A stretch of DNA of 64,000 nucleotides from Allolobophora icterica (GCA_963556255.1 OY744613.1:40197352-40261351), one strand, 5' to 3'; counted from the stretch's first letter, positions 52,930-63,118 are shown. The notes: generated from the letters alone by a model not told the origin. Translations and numbers: made by a program.

Positions 52930-53440
52930 TTTGATATAAAAATATATTGCAAGTAATTAGAATTTACTAGCAACTCTTAAAATGTTGTACAACTTGTATT
53001 TAATGCATATAATATACAGTTATAGTTAATGCTGCACAGATTTTTTTCTGTAGCTGAAAATACTATAGCTTTTTCTGAATAATTTCCACAAATTTCTTAA
53101 TTTCTTGACACCAGACTAATATATTATGTGAAAGAAAGGCCTGCTGTATTCCTACTTAATGCTGGTATCATCTACTGTTAAGAAATTGCCAGTTTGCAAG
53201 CACCAGAGGATTATTTTATTTCAGGTTCCTGTGATTAAATATGATTACACAAAATGTGAGGACGGTAATGACAGAAGAGGAGTTTTGACTTTATAAATTC
53301 TGAAAAAATAACAGGATTAAAAATATAGTGGATTTCTTTTAAAATAGTTAAATTTAATTATATACATGATTAAAGAAAGCACTTCCAACCAATTTTGGGG
53401 AAGTTTCTTTGTTTTTCGGTAACGAAATTTGTAACATTTC
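52930..53440. other. AT-rich intergenic DNA, nothing recognised
   Basis: No open frame of note, no RNA-like boxes and no repeat structure are visible. The LINE fragment begins at its right end. Confidence 0.5.
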
Positions 53441-53470
53441 GGAAAACGAATACTTGAATCTTCTGTCCCT

Positions 53471-54127
53471 ATGATTAAAATTGATAATGCTGAACTATGT
53501 CGTGTAACTCATGTAAAATTTCTGGGTTGTATTATCAACGAGAGTCTCTCCTGGTCTACACATATAGAACATGTCACCAACAAGGTATCCAAAATCATTG
53601 GTATAATATGTAAGCTTAAATGTAGGCCTATATTGCCGGCCACATCTCTTAAGTTGTTATATACTGCGTTAGTTTTGCCTCACCTAAACTATTGCAATGC
53701 CATTTGGGCAGGTGGATATAAGACGAAGCTCCGACCCCTTCTACTTCTACAAAAAAGGGCCGTCAGAATGATCTGTGGGTACCATTACTATGCAGAGAGT
53801 GGAAGCTTATTTAAGTCACTTAAGCTGCTTACTATTTATGACATTTATAAGTTTCAGCTTGAACTTCTCATGTTTAGGCATCATGCCGGGACCCTTACAT
53901 CAATGTTTGCCAGTTACTTTATCGAGAATGCCTCAGTTCACGACCATAATACAAGGTTTAGACACAACTATCGGTGTGGAACATGCAGGACCAAAATTCG
54001 ACAATCCACCATTAGAATAGCTGGCCCCAAACTTTGGAATGCTATTGGCGCTTATATTCGTAACTTACGAAGCTATGTTATCTTTAAATCTGCTCTCAAA
54101 TCATCCCTGATTTCCCATTACTGCTAA
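53471..54127 (+). pseudogene. C-terminal end of a LINE reverse transcriptase (CR1/Jockey/L2 group)
   Basis: The intact 218-codon frame shows the conserved tail of non-LTR reverse transcriptases. It begins with VKFLGCIINESLSWSTHI (the FLG block), then KIIGIICKLKCRPILP, LKLLYTALVLPHLNYCNAIW (YTALVLPHLNYC thumb motif), LLLLQKRAVRMI, and further on NTRF and AGPKLWNAIG. The catalytic domain and endonuclease are missing, because open reading continues only a few codons upstream of 53471. The copy is 5'-truncated, as is usual for LINEs. The reading frame has no stops and the 3' tail is clean, so the insertion is fairly young. It encodes no functional enzyme alone. Confidence 0.88.
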
Positions 54128-54441
54128 CCTGTGAATATTAGGGCTGACTCAATCTATAATTATGTCCTATTGAACTCTTATGCCCACTATTTATCTCGTT
54201 GTAAAATTCGATCAAAGTGTTAATAAGCGGGGACGACTCGATAAGCTGCTCCAGCTTCATCTCCTCGCATTTCGAATAGTCTTGATTTTGGTTTTGCTGA
54301 TAAAACTAGATACAACCTAGCGTTGCACTTGGACGCTGAATTTAGTTTTCCCCCACTGTTTTACACACTGATTGTACACTGATTGTTAGCATGATTGTGC
54401 AATCTCGACATAAAGATTGATTTGATTTGATTTGATTTGAT
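54128..54441 (+). mobile_element. LINE 3' untranslated region and (TTGAT)n tail
   Basis: About 290 bp follow the LINE stop codon and end in at least five units of a pentanucleotide (TTGAT/GATTT) at 54415-54441. A simple-repeat tail instead of poly-A is typical of CR1/L2-like elements. The 3' boundary of the insertion is therefore near 54441. I could not find a convincing target-site duplication. Confidence 0.75.
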
Positions 54442-55880
54442 AATGACCCATTTAGGAATGCTATTAAAAAGATCGCGATCACCTTTATTGCAGAGTTCAT
54501 CACAAGTTGGAAACGAATGAGGGAGTTTGCCAAAACGAACCAACTTACGAAGTATTATTGCGCCCCAATGATCAAGTTTCTTCCTACTTGCTAGCAAAGC
54601 CCAACCATAACTGGGAACAGTAGGCCTATATCAAAAGAACGTCAGCTCCTCTTATGCTTAAGCATGCACAATTCTATTGCCAAAAGCGACAAGCTGACAA
54701 GACGACATAATGCAGTATGACGTCATGTCTTCGAGATTATGTTTTATACACGCCATAATTTCATTACGAATTTCTTTACAGAGAGACACAAATGATAATC
54801 CCGAGTTTAATAATGAAGTCGTTTCAATTGGGCATTGCAGCCGATAATTAATCCTTTGCGTTGAATATTGTGTTCGCCCTTATTTCAACATTTTGCCGTT
54901 TATTCAACATATGTGCTATTAATTACCAATTTATTTGAAACACACCTATTGATAGAAAATACATGGCCCGTATCACGTCTTCAAGCTTGACGCCCTAGAG
55001 GCCGTGCGAAATCAAGATACGCTCAGTCTTTGGACACAGGGAGAAAATATAAACTTATCGGTTGTCTCAATTCCTGGTATTTTAAAGGACTAGACCTTTG
55101 AGATGCCGCATATGGCTCGGGGACGGGATTCAATGCTTTAGTCTAAAAATTTGTAGAAATTTGTGGAATTCGCCTGCTTTGAGCCTTTAAATGAACGATA
55201 ATACGAAGTTCTTGCATAACATTATCCCTATTTCGTTCACGTTCGCTCCTAACTATATAGGCCTAATTTTGCTGTTTGTAGTAAGGTATGGATAACATTT
55301 TGAAACGTTAGAAACATTGCACATCCAAAATAGCACCAAGAATAATTATTGACAGTTTGTGCAATGCAAAGCAAGCACATCCCGTCCACTGACATTAGTC
55401 ACATTACTGTTTTCTTGGCAAAACTGATGTTATTGATTTCTTTAAAAATGACTGTGTTCCATGAAATTATTGCAGGAACTTAATAATAATTTATTCAGTG
55501 TTACTTTTTTTAAATATTATGATAGGCCTAGTCCTCAGCGTCATAAGCAAGCTTGTAGGCCCTATTGTGGAAATAGTCTGCCTGTCTTTTGATTAAATTT
55601 TAAGAGATAAAAAAATTTAGGCCTAATTGTATTTTTAAATACTTGGGTCAGCGAGCTATGGCTAGAAAAAAATAAGGTTCCTGGTTCAAAAAGTTTGAAA
55701 ACCTCTTATTTAAAGAGTAGCGACGAGATACTACTTTCAAAACGGAACTCGAGTGACAATTATAGTCGAAATAATGACAACAATGCTAATAAAAAAGACC
55801 TATTACAGGCCTATAATTTTTATAAGCTAAAAATAATTTAAAAATTAATAATCAGTTTCCTTTGGAACAGCCTTGTCCAC
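54442..55880. other. Intergenic DNA, nothing recognised
   Basis: This is AT-rich sequence with several AGGCCTA words (for example 54623, 55258, 55525). A minus-strand open stretch next to the LINE tail (54361-54597) has no motif. No gene is supported. Confidence 0.5.
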
Positions 55881-55892
55881 GTGACAGTCTTT

Positions 55893-56166
55893 CTACGTCT
55901 TTCGTTCAAATTCGTCTGAACCAGACATAAGTTTATTGGTTCTTTCTGTTTCTGCCATAGAGGTAGTGCTTATATTATATCTCATTGGTTTCTGCGCAGT
56001 TTTTGTACGGTTACTTAGGGTTTTCCTCCGCTTAGTAGACATATCCAGGTATTTCACGTTTGATTCTAACTTGTTTCCTTTCTCTAGGCTAATGCACAAA
56101 TTTTCATTTCTAACCGTTTGCTTGGCTACTTTAAGAGCTGTGTTAACACCAGCATGCCCTGTTTGA
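55893..56166 (-). other. Unidentified Lys/Arg/Ser/Thr-rich open stretch
   Basis: On the minus strand about 90 codons are open. They read TGHAGVNTALKVAKQTVRN, then from a methionine at 56099 a charged segment (DMSTKRRKTLSNRTKTAQK), ending at a TAG at about 55893. It begins after AAACAGG, the same few bases that occur near 52930. I do not recognise a family. An overlapping + frame is hydrophobic and probably its shadow. It could be a decayed repeat-encoded peptide or chance. Confidence 0.2.
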
Positions 56167-56972
56167 AATAATTTTTTTATGAATTTTGAGCGAGCATGAA
56201 AAGGTTTGTAAACATTATTCGAGTTTGATCGATTAATTCGAGTTTTGTCAACGATAAATTTGAATATTTACTTTCGCACTCTCTCAGCTAGAGATTAACA
56301 TTAGGCCTACTGTTGTGGATATTCAGTTATGTTGCTTAGAATGGACACAATTTCTGGAAGATAAAAAGAGATTGATTAACTCGACTTCACCACACACTGG
56401 TAACACTTCTAGTTTTCTGTGGATTATTTTTCTAACTGGTGAAATTTCTGTTTGTAGTCGCACATAGGCTATTGTATTTCCCATCACCATTTTTTTATTC
56501 AAGGCCTTTCAAATCACAATATAGATAATATTCTGGATGTTCTACTTATTTTAATTTCTCATTAGAATAACATATTTATATAGCACCTCTTCCAGAAAGA
56601 CTCATCAGTTGTTGTCCAAATGATGAAACCAAATGATTTTCAAATGCTTGGGGAATAGGGGTAAAGATACACCATGGAATTCGTGTTGTACGATGATAGT
56701 AAAATATTCCAGCAGTTTGATTACTCATTCGATTCTGTTGTTGTTAAAAATGTTTGTCTTTCCCCTGTGTCTTTTCATTGTGTTCAATTGCTTATGCCAT
56801 TTCATTTTCAACTTAAGACTTCCTTTTCAGATTTTATTTCCACTAAAGGCTGTCTCTCTGTCTTGCTGCACTGATCGTCTGGATATTGACCTGATTATGG
56901 CTTAGTTTTATTAAGTCTGTCATCGCTTGATGCCTTGTGCTTTAGAGAGTTCATGATAGCAGTTAGTGATGA
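56167..56972. other. Intergenic DNA, nothing recognised
   Basis: AT-rich sequence. Overlapping + open stretches around 56633-56905 have no conserved motif and differ in frame over the same bases, so I do not call them. Confidence 0.5.
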
Positions 56973-57700
<728 letters not shown>

Positions 57701-57950
57701 GGGGCGTGGTGGCTCAGTGGTAAGTTCGGCGCCTTGTGACCTGAGGGTTGCAGATTCGAATCCCACTCTGGCCGCTGCGTACGGACCTTGGGCAAGTCCT
57801 TCACTCGCGATTGCTCGTGGCGCTTCGTCATGAAAACTCCGACACAGTATCAATGCTGTAGTCGGGAGCACCTCTGAGTAGTAGTAGTAGACTTGAGGAG
57901 GCGCTATAGAAATATCCGAAATAAATAAACAATAAAATAAAAATTAAAGC
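57701..57950 (+). mobile_element. tRNA-derived SINE
   Basis: The head has both RNA polymerase III internal promoter boxes. The A-box is TGGCTCAGTGG at 57710-57720. The B-box is GATTCGAATCC at 57753-57763, inside a T-arm-like GGGTTGCAGATTCGAATCCC. A non-tRNA body follows (CTTGGGCAAGTCCTTCAC, then a GTAGTAGTAGTAG-like stretch), then GGCGCTATAGAAATATCCG, a GCGCTATA-type 3' end common to many invertebrate SINEs, and an A-rich tail (57919-57950). Antisense it translates as WDSNLQPSGHKAPNLPLSHH, a well-known SINE artefact in predicted proteins. I could not define a target duplication. Confidence 0.88.
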
Positions 57951-58170
57951 CACAGTTTTTGTTTAATCCATATTTCCATTAACATTTTAGACTTTTAACA
58001 TTTATTTGCTTAACCTCTGCTAAAACCAGTTTTGGTAGCCAAATAAATGGCCTCGACCGGCTTTAATGCTATACACCAACCGCATTCGCCGCTCTTTGAT
58101 CTGCCTTTGGGCACAAATATAAACTTATCAATATATAAAGCGAATTTTTGACTGTGTTGAAGATCTGAAT
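57951..58170 (+). other. Region 5' of the zinc-finger coding sequence
   Basis: It contains AATATATAAAG at about 58128-58139, TATA-like, some 30 bp before the first ATG of the zinc-finger frame. The frame is also open for a short way upstream of that ATG (KRIFDCVEDLN). The true start could be further 5' or in another exon. No clear promoter or splice site can be fixed. Confidence 0.3.
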
Positions 58171-58316
58171 ATGGCTGGAAGTATCTATGACAAAGAAAAG
58201 CGAAACAGAATCCACTTTGGAAAGAAGTCATTCAAATGCAATCTTTGTCACAAAGCATTTGCAATGAAACAATATATGGAATGCCATGGAAGAAGCCATA
58301 CTGGGGAGAAGCCATA
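58171..58316 (+). CDS. C2H2 zinc-finger protein, 5' part, cut by a transposon
   Basis: The frame starts MAGSIYDKEKRNRIHFGKK and enters a complete C2H2 finger (FKCNLCHKAFAMKQYMECHG, then RSH). The linker is TGEKP, and within the next codon the sequence turns into the terminal repeat of a mobile element (58317). Read straight on, it gives 15 unrelated residues and a stop at 58363-58365. Dropping 58317-61026 and one ATA copy restores a continuous frame with the finger block at 61030. The joined frame would be 505 codons plus stop from the ATG at 58171. The first ATG is assumed; the frame is open a little upstream. The allele in this assembly is interrupted. Confidence 0.8.
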
Positions 58317-58935
58317 TAGTGGAGGAATTATAAGAAATTCGACTCAACAAATTAGCAGGAAGTAGAGACTTGGCACAGTTGTTAAGTAAGCCATGCTGAT
58401 GAAAATATCAAAAGTCCCCATAAATCCAGGCTGTGGAAAAGCCGCCATCTTGGAAAATGGTGGCCTAAATACGGATTTTCGACAATAACTTCAGAACCGT
58501 CACAGCTACTAAGATATACAAAAGAGAATAAATATTCTTCATTAAAAGGGGAACATTTCTTGTATGTAACGTTTCTTTGTAGGATTAAAAATAAAAAAGT
58601 TACATAGTATTAAATAAATATAATTCTGCATTTCAGTGCAACATACAAAGTGCAAATAGGTTTTATGGCTTTTTAGCAGAAAAGCATTACTCAACTCAAC
58701 AAAATAATTAGCAGGAAGTGGACACTTGGCACAGTTGTTAAGTAAGGCCTACTGCAGACAAAAATATCAAATGTCCCCTTAAATCCAAGCCGCCATCTTG
58801 GAAAATGGCGGCCTAAATACCATTTTACGGTAATAACTCCAGAACCATCACAGCTACTAAAGCATACCAAAGAGCAAAAATTATCTTCAGAATCTGCTTT
58901 TGTGTTTTCAGATAAATTAGGATTCACAATGAAAT
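58317..58935 (+). repeat. Left long inverted terminal repeat
   Basis: It contains two diverged direct copies of a unit of about 200 bp (58340-58545 and 58694-58895): ACTCAACAAAT..TTAGCAGGAAGTGG, CTTGGCACAGTTGTTAAGTAAG, ATATCAAA.GTCCCC, GCCGCCATCTTGGAAAATGG, then CAGAACC.TCACAGCTACTAA. The segment GCCGCCAT..ATGGCGGC forms a small dyad. Its complement, AAGATGGCGGC, matches the vertebrate YY1 consensus. The inner end, ATTCACAATGAAAT, contains the start codon of the internal gene. Confidence 0.9.
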
Positions 58936-59591
58936 GCTCAATATGTTTAGCAGAAATTGATGAGGGAGGCGAGGTATTCGTGGAAATGGGACTTTAAGAC
59001 TGTCATTCAAGCGAGCAAAGATAGAGGGGATGATAAATACAAGGTATTTGAAGGACTAGAAAGAGTACCATTGCACAAAACATGTCGGAGAAACTAAACA
59101 AAGAAGAATAGCATAGCCACAGCAAGTGGAAAACTATCACAGCCATCAACTTCTCTTACATGTCCAGTGCTTAGGTCAGAAACTAAGAGAATCAACCTTC
59201 GAGAGGACTGTTTAATCTGCGGAGAGAAAGCATGTTTCCCTGAAGACTTCCCCAAAAAATGCCTCACCGTGCATAATATGGCTAACCTTCAGTTACGTTG
59301 AAAAAATTATTACAATTTGTGAACAACGCAGTGATGAGTGGGGACTGGGGACATGAAGTTTACTTTCGTGTTGCAAATACCATTGATCTAGTAGCAGTAG
59401 GTCGACTGTTATCATTTTGACTTCTACAGCAGATTTAAGCGCGTTCAACCGAAAGATTCAGCAGGCCGTCCAGAAGATTCTGTTGCTTCATCAACTTTCA
59501 AAAAGATTTTGGAATATATTGACACTAACGATGAGTGCCAGTATAGTTTGAGTGAGCTTAAAGAAATTTTGGTCGAAGACCAAGTGTCTGT
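58929..59591 (+). pseudogene. Degenerate gene carried by the terminal-repeat element; zinc-ligand motifs
   Basis: The ATG at 58929 opens MKCSICLAEIDEGGEVFVE, then a TAA at 58995. A shifted frame from 58999 continues TVIQASKDRGDDKYKVFEG, LERVPLHKTCRRN, TAA (probably once Tyr), then INLREDCLICGEKACF. After a further shift near 59297 it reads VEKIITICEQRSDEWG, GHEVYFRVANTIDLVAVG, and YHFDFYSRFKR. Paired CxxC motifs (CSIC, CLIC) plus H-x3-C look like zinc ligands. The C-x3-(D/E)EW..R..(I/T)DLVA..(R)YH block recalls a multi-copy, repeat-associated protein family of invertebrate genomes, named from memory only. At least three frameshifts and one stop are visible. Its start inside the inner edge of the terminal repeat suggests that it belongs to the element. 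Confidence 0.55.
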
Positions 59592-59721
59592 TACTCTTTT
59601 TCTTCTAATCCTTCAAATATCTTATCATCCTATCTTTGCTTGCTTGAATTACAGTCTTAAGTCCTCTTTCCACGAATACCTCGTGTATACCTCATCGGTG
59701 TACTGACATAATCCCCCGGAC

Positions 59722-60196
59722 GCCTGATTGCCCGCCTTCTACGCTAGGCCTACTCTCATATCTCGACGTTTACGTCTGAGCACTTACATTGGCTGCCGCT
59801 CACTGCGCGTATCCAGTTTAAAATCCTGTTCCTTACCTAGCTCTCGAACGTTCCAAGGTCATGCTCCTCGTTATCTCTATGATGTTATCTGTCGACCTCT
59901 TTCGGCTGCCTCTGGTCGTCCTCTCCGTTCTTTAGAGCGACATGACCTCTTGGTCTCTCGGACCCGGACTTCTATGGCTCAACACCGTGCCTATGCATCT
60001 GTTGGCCCATCCCTCTGGAGTGATCTTCCTTCCTTGACTCGTTCTCAGGTCCTAACTGGGGCATTTCTGCTACTTCTCGCTGTCTTAAGACTTTTCTTTT
60101 CTCACGGAGTTCCTCGCACTGGGAGCGACTCTGATTAGGTTGTACTGCGACAGGCGTTTTATAAATTCGTAAATACAATACAATAAATACAATACA
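59722..60196 (+). pseudogene. Nested 5'-truncated LINE fragment (L2/CR1-like 3' end)
   Basis: Near 59790 one frame reads WLPLTARIQFKILFLT. A shifted frame then gives GHAPRYLYDVI, PLRSLERHDLLVSRTRT and YASVGPSLWSDLP to a stop at 60136-60138. The order (HWLP..RIxFKI, then P.YL.D, R-S-x5-LLV.RTRT, GPSLW..LP) is the conserved C-terminus of L2/CR1-like LINE polyproteins. An (AATAC/AATA)n tail follows at about 60163-60196. ATAATCCCCCGGAC (59708-59721) before it and ATAATCCCCGGAC (60197-60209) after it look like a target duplication. The same word belongs to the adjoining minisatellite, which weakens that point. Confidence 0.75.
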
Positions 60197-60390
60197 ATAA
60201 TCCCCGGACATAATCTTCCAGGCTAGGATATAATCACCTCACCCTTAGCCAATTGAGGGGAATTTTGTCCGGGGGATTATGTCCTACCCCAAATCGGGGA
60301 TTTTGTCCGGGGATTATGTTCGGGGATTATGTCCGGGGGACTATATGTCCGGGATTACGTCCTGGACTCCTGGGGATTATGTCACATTTT
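60197..60390. repeat. GGGGATTATGTCCGG minisatellite
   Basis: About seven imperfect units of 14-16 bp occur between 60255 and 60385 (GGGGGATTATGTCC, GGGGATTTTGTCCG, GGGGATTATGTTCG, GGGGATTATGTCCG, GGGGACTATATGTCCG and others). Inverted words CCGGACATAATC lie at 60203-60214 and 59706-59721. It lies against the inner edge of the right terminal repeat. Confidence 0.8.
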
Positions 60391-60394
60391 GAGG

Positions 60395-61026
60395 ATTTCA
60401 TTGTGAATCATAATTTATCTGAAAACAAGCAAACACAAAAGCAGATTCTGAAGATTATTTTTGCTCTTTGGTATGCTTTAGTAGTTGTGATGGTTCTGGA
60501 GTTATTACCGTAAAACGGTATTTAGGCCGCCATTTTCCAAGATGGCGGCTTGGATTTAAGGGGACATTTGATATTTTTGTCTGCAGTAGGCCTTACTTAA
60601 CAAGTGTGCCAAGTCTCCACTTCCTGCTAATTTGTTGAGTCGAGTAATGGTTTTCTGCTAAAAAGCCATAAAACCTATTCGCACTTCGTATATCACACTG
60701 AAATACAGAATTATTTTTTAAAATCCTATGTAACTTTTTTATTTTTAATCCTGCAAAAATATGTTACATACAAGAAATGTTCCCCTTTTAATGAAGAGTA
60801 TTTATGCTCTGTTGTATATTTTAGTAGCTGTGACGGTTCTGAAGTTATTGTCGAAAATCCGTATTTAGGCCGCCATTTTCCAAGATGGCGGCTTTTCCAC
60901 AGCCTGGATTTATGGGGACTTTTGATATTTTCATCAGTATGGCTTACTTAACAACTGTGCCAAGTCTCTACTTCCTGCTAATTTGTTGAGTCGATTAATG
61001 TTTTTTCTGCTAAAAATCCTCTACTA
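60395..61026 (-). repeat. Right long inverted terminal repeat
   Basis: It is the reverse complement of the left arm, beginning ATTTCATTGTGAATC and ending CCTCTACTA. It keeps both 200-bp units: GGCCGCCATTTTCCAAGATGGCGGC is present near 60530 and 60870, so four copies of that block exist in the element. The arms differ by scattered substitutions and small indels (for example GCAAAAATATG here against TTTGTAGG-type sequence on the left). They are therefore old or have diverged since insertion. Confidence 0.9.
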
Positions 61027-61029
61027 ATA

Positions 61030-62401
61030 CGAATGCAGTCTTTGTCACAAAGCATTTGCGAGGAAACAATCTCTGGAACGCCATACAAGGAGCCACACTG
61101 GAGAGAAGCCATACAAATGCAATCTTTGTCAGAAAGTTCTTGCAACAAAGCAATCTCTGCAACACCATACAATGGGGCACACTGGAGAAAAGCCCTACAA
61201 GTGCAATCAATGTCAGAAAACATTTGCAAGGAAACATAGTCTGGAATACCATACTAGAACCCACAACGGAGAAAAGCCATATGTGTGCAATTTATGCAAG
61301 AAAACATTTACAACAAAACAATATCGCCAACACCATACAAGAATTCACACTGGGGAGAATCCATATAAATGCAATCAATGTCACAGAGCATTTGCAATAA
61401 AACAATCTCTGGTATACCATACAAGGAGCCACTCTGGAGAGAAACCATACAAGTGCGATCAATGTCACAAAGCATTTGGAAGGAAACAGATTTTGGAATA
61501 CCATACAAGAAGTCACACTGCAGAAAAGCCATACAAGTGCAATCATTGTCACAAAGCATTTGTAACGAAACAGTTTATGAAATACCATACTATAACCCAC
61601 ACTGTGGAAAAGCCATATAAGTGCAATTTATGCAAAAAAGCATTTGCAGCGAAACATTATCTGCAATGCCATACAAGATGCCACACTGGGGAGAATCCAT
61701 ATAAGTGCAATCTATGCCACAAAGCATTTAGAATCAAACGAGATCTCGAAAACCACAGATGCCACAGTGTAGAGAAGCCATACAGATGCAATCTTTGTCA
61801 TACAGCAGTTGCAACGAAGCAATCTCTGGAGTGCCATAAAAGGGGCCACACCGGTGAGAAACCATATAAGTGCAATTTATGCAAGAAAGCATTTGCACAG
61901 AGTGGTAATCTTAAAAGTCACTTGAAAACCCACACTGGAGAAAAGCCATTCAAGTGCAATTTATGTAGCAAAGTATGTGCATGGAATAGCAATCTAAAAA
62001 TTCATATGACAAGACATGCTGGAGAAAAATTAAACAAGAGTGATTTCTGTGAAAACAATGCTGAAACAAGCTGTGAAATTTCTTCAGGGATGAGACTAAA
62101 CTTGTCTACTACAGACAGCAATTGTTCTGAAGGGAAAAAAGTGTCAACATCAGCACGTGTTCGAAAACTTTCATCTAGGCCGAGTAAAATCCTCAGTCCA
62201 GAAGAAAAACTTTCCTCTGAAAATCACTTCATTTGTAGATCTTATGGCTGTGGATTATGTGCTGAAATGTTTGGTATTGAAAAGGAATTTTTAGATCATT
62301 GTTATAATCACTATTGTGATGATCCTCAAAGAGACACATTTCTTGAACTATTCGAACTACGTCTTCTAAGCTATTCTCCTCAGGCAGTCAAAACAGATTA
62401 G
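61030..62401 (+). CDS. C2H2 zinc-finger protein, main finger block and C-terminus
   Basis: The frame is open from 61028, after a TAA supplied by the inserted element, to the stop at 62399-62401. The first internal methionine is at 61172 (409 codons). I count twelve tandem C2H2 fingers here with TGEKPY-type linkers, and a thirteenth lies before the insertion. Most share the helix pattern x-K-Q-S-L. The last two differ (QSGNLKSH, WNSNLKIH). One finger near 61740 has H-x2-H, a residue short (ENHRCH). A Ser/Lys-rich linker follows, then a lone C-terminal finger (CGLCAEMFGIEKEFLDHCYNH). It is a probable nucleic-acid-binding nuclear protein. Linkers, Cys and His are otherwise intact, so decay since the insertion looks slight. 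No effector domain was recognised. Confidence 0.85.
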
Positions 62402-62791
62402 TCATTAAGTATTAGTTTTCTGTCTGTTAATTTTATCTTTGTTATATGATTTACATTCGCTGGATGCTCGCCTACCGGAAGTTCATATGTTTTGTCGTCG
62501 TCCAGTAAGGACGTCCGCAAAGAGAAAGACAGTGGGATAAGACGGCAGCTCAGGAGGTTCACGATCAACACGTTGATCGCGACGCTGAGTCAGACCGAGC
62601 ATTGACGGAACGGCCGCGCCGTATGGTGCGCAAGCCAGCTAGCTATCAGTAGGCGCAGGAGACATGTACGGTGCACGCAATGTGGTCGCTGCTAGGATGG
62701 GCCTCATTTCTCTTTCCCTAGTGGTATGTGTAATTTTATGGTTTCCCAAAAGGGGACTTTGGGTTTTCTCAGTGGGGGGGGGGGGGGAAAT
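62402..62791 (+). other. Sequence between the zinc-finger gene and the LTR; G-rich polypurine tract
   Basis: One + frame is open for about 45 codons from 62463 (SSSKDVRKEKDSGIRRQL and onward) with no known match. It may be a leftover of an LTR element's internal region. Immediately before TGTG at 62792 lies a run of 14 G followed by AAAT (about 62773-62791), which looks like the polypurine tract that precedes a 3' LTR. Confidence 0.4.
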
Positions 62792-62844
62792 TGTGCCGAT
62801 TTGGGCCCTTTGATTTTTTTTTGGATTGCGTCTAAACCTAGTGA

Positions 62845-63105
62845 CATTGCTCTGCGCATGCGCACTGCGTCAGCGCTCTACGTTGCGTCTGCGCTGCGCC
62901 AGTGACTCTGCGTCTGCGTCAGCGCTCTGTGACACTGCACCGGTTGACCTCTGCATCAGCGCTCTGCGCTGCGTCGTTTGTACACTGCGTCGTTGCGCTC
63001 TGCGTCAGCGTCAGCGCTCTGCGACACTGCACCGAGTGACCTTTGCGTCGTTGCGATCTGCGTCAGCGTCTGCGCAGCGCTCTGTGACGCTGCGCTGCGT
63101 CAAGG
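62845..63105. repeat. CGTCAGCGCTCTG-type GC-rich degenerate repeat
   Basis: Words such as CTGCGTCAGCGCTCTG, TCTGTGACACTGCACCG and GTGACCT(C/T)TGC recur many times in this 260-bp block just upstream of the TATA box. Overlapping + frames that read as Ala/Ser/Leu/Arg-rich peptides are compositional. If the LTR call is right, this is its enhancer-like U3 region. Confidence 0.65.
62853..62864. promoter_or_regulatory. NRF1-like palindrome TGCGCATGCGCA
   Basis: It is a perfect 12-bp dyad containing GCGCATGCGC, the vertebrate NRF1 consensus. It lies about 250 bp upstream of the TATA box in the putative U3. A role is inferred only from the motif and position. Confidence 0.35.
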
Positions 63106-63110
63106 GACAG

Positions 63111-63118
63111 TATATATA
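63111..63118 (+). promoter_or_regulatory. TATA box
   Basis: TATATATA follows the GC-rich block and is followed about 25 bp later by CTCAACAGTTAGTCC, a plausible initiator region. It supports a polymerase II promoter here, most likely that of the LTR. Confidence 0.5.

Larger units (their letters stand above)
58317..61026. mobile_element. 2.7-kb element with long inverted terminal repeats, inserted in the zinc-finger gene
   Basis: The ends are TAGTGGAGG (58317) and CCTCTACTA (to 61026), mutually inverted with one mismatch. Both are flanked by ATA (58314-58316 and 61027-61029), a 3-bp target duplication. Inverted arms of about 0.62 kb enclose a 1.46-kb centre. The centre holds a broken gene, a nested LINE fragment and a minisatellite. 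The host reading frame resumes exactly at the boundary, which defines the insertion independently of the repeats. It is a cut-and-paste DNA transposon by structure. A 3-bp duplication occurs in several superfamilies, and I cannot assign one. No intact transposase is present, so the copy is probably non-autonomous now. Confidence 0.85.

Noticed and set aside
57701..57775. Functional tRNA gene
   Set aside because: A and B boxes are present, but the anticodon arm and acceptor pairing do not form a proper cloverleaf, and a SINE body and A-rich tail follow.
58317..61026. The insert as an intron of the zinc-finger gene
   Set aside because: There is no GT...AG pair at the frame-restoring boundary. 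The nearest AG (61037-61038) would shift the frame. Terminal inverted repeats and an ATA duplication explain it better.
60978..61620. Minus-strand and alternate-frame Cys-rich peptides in the finger block
   Set aside because: They are periodic shadows of the tandem zinc-finger coding repeat.
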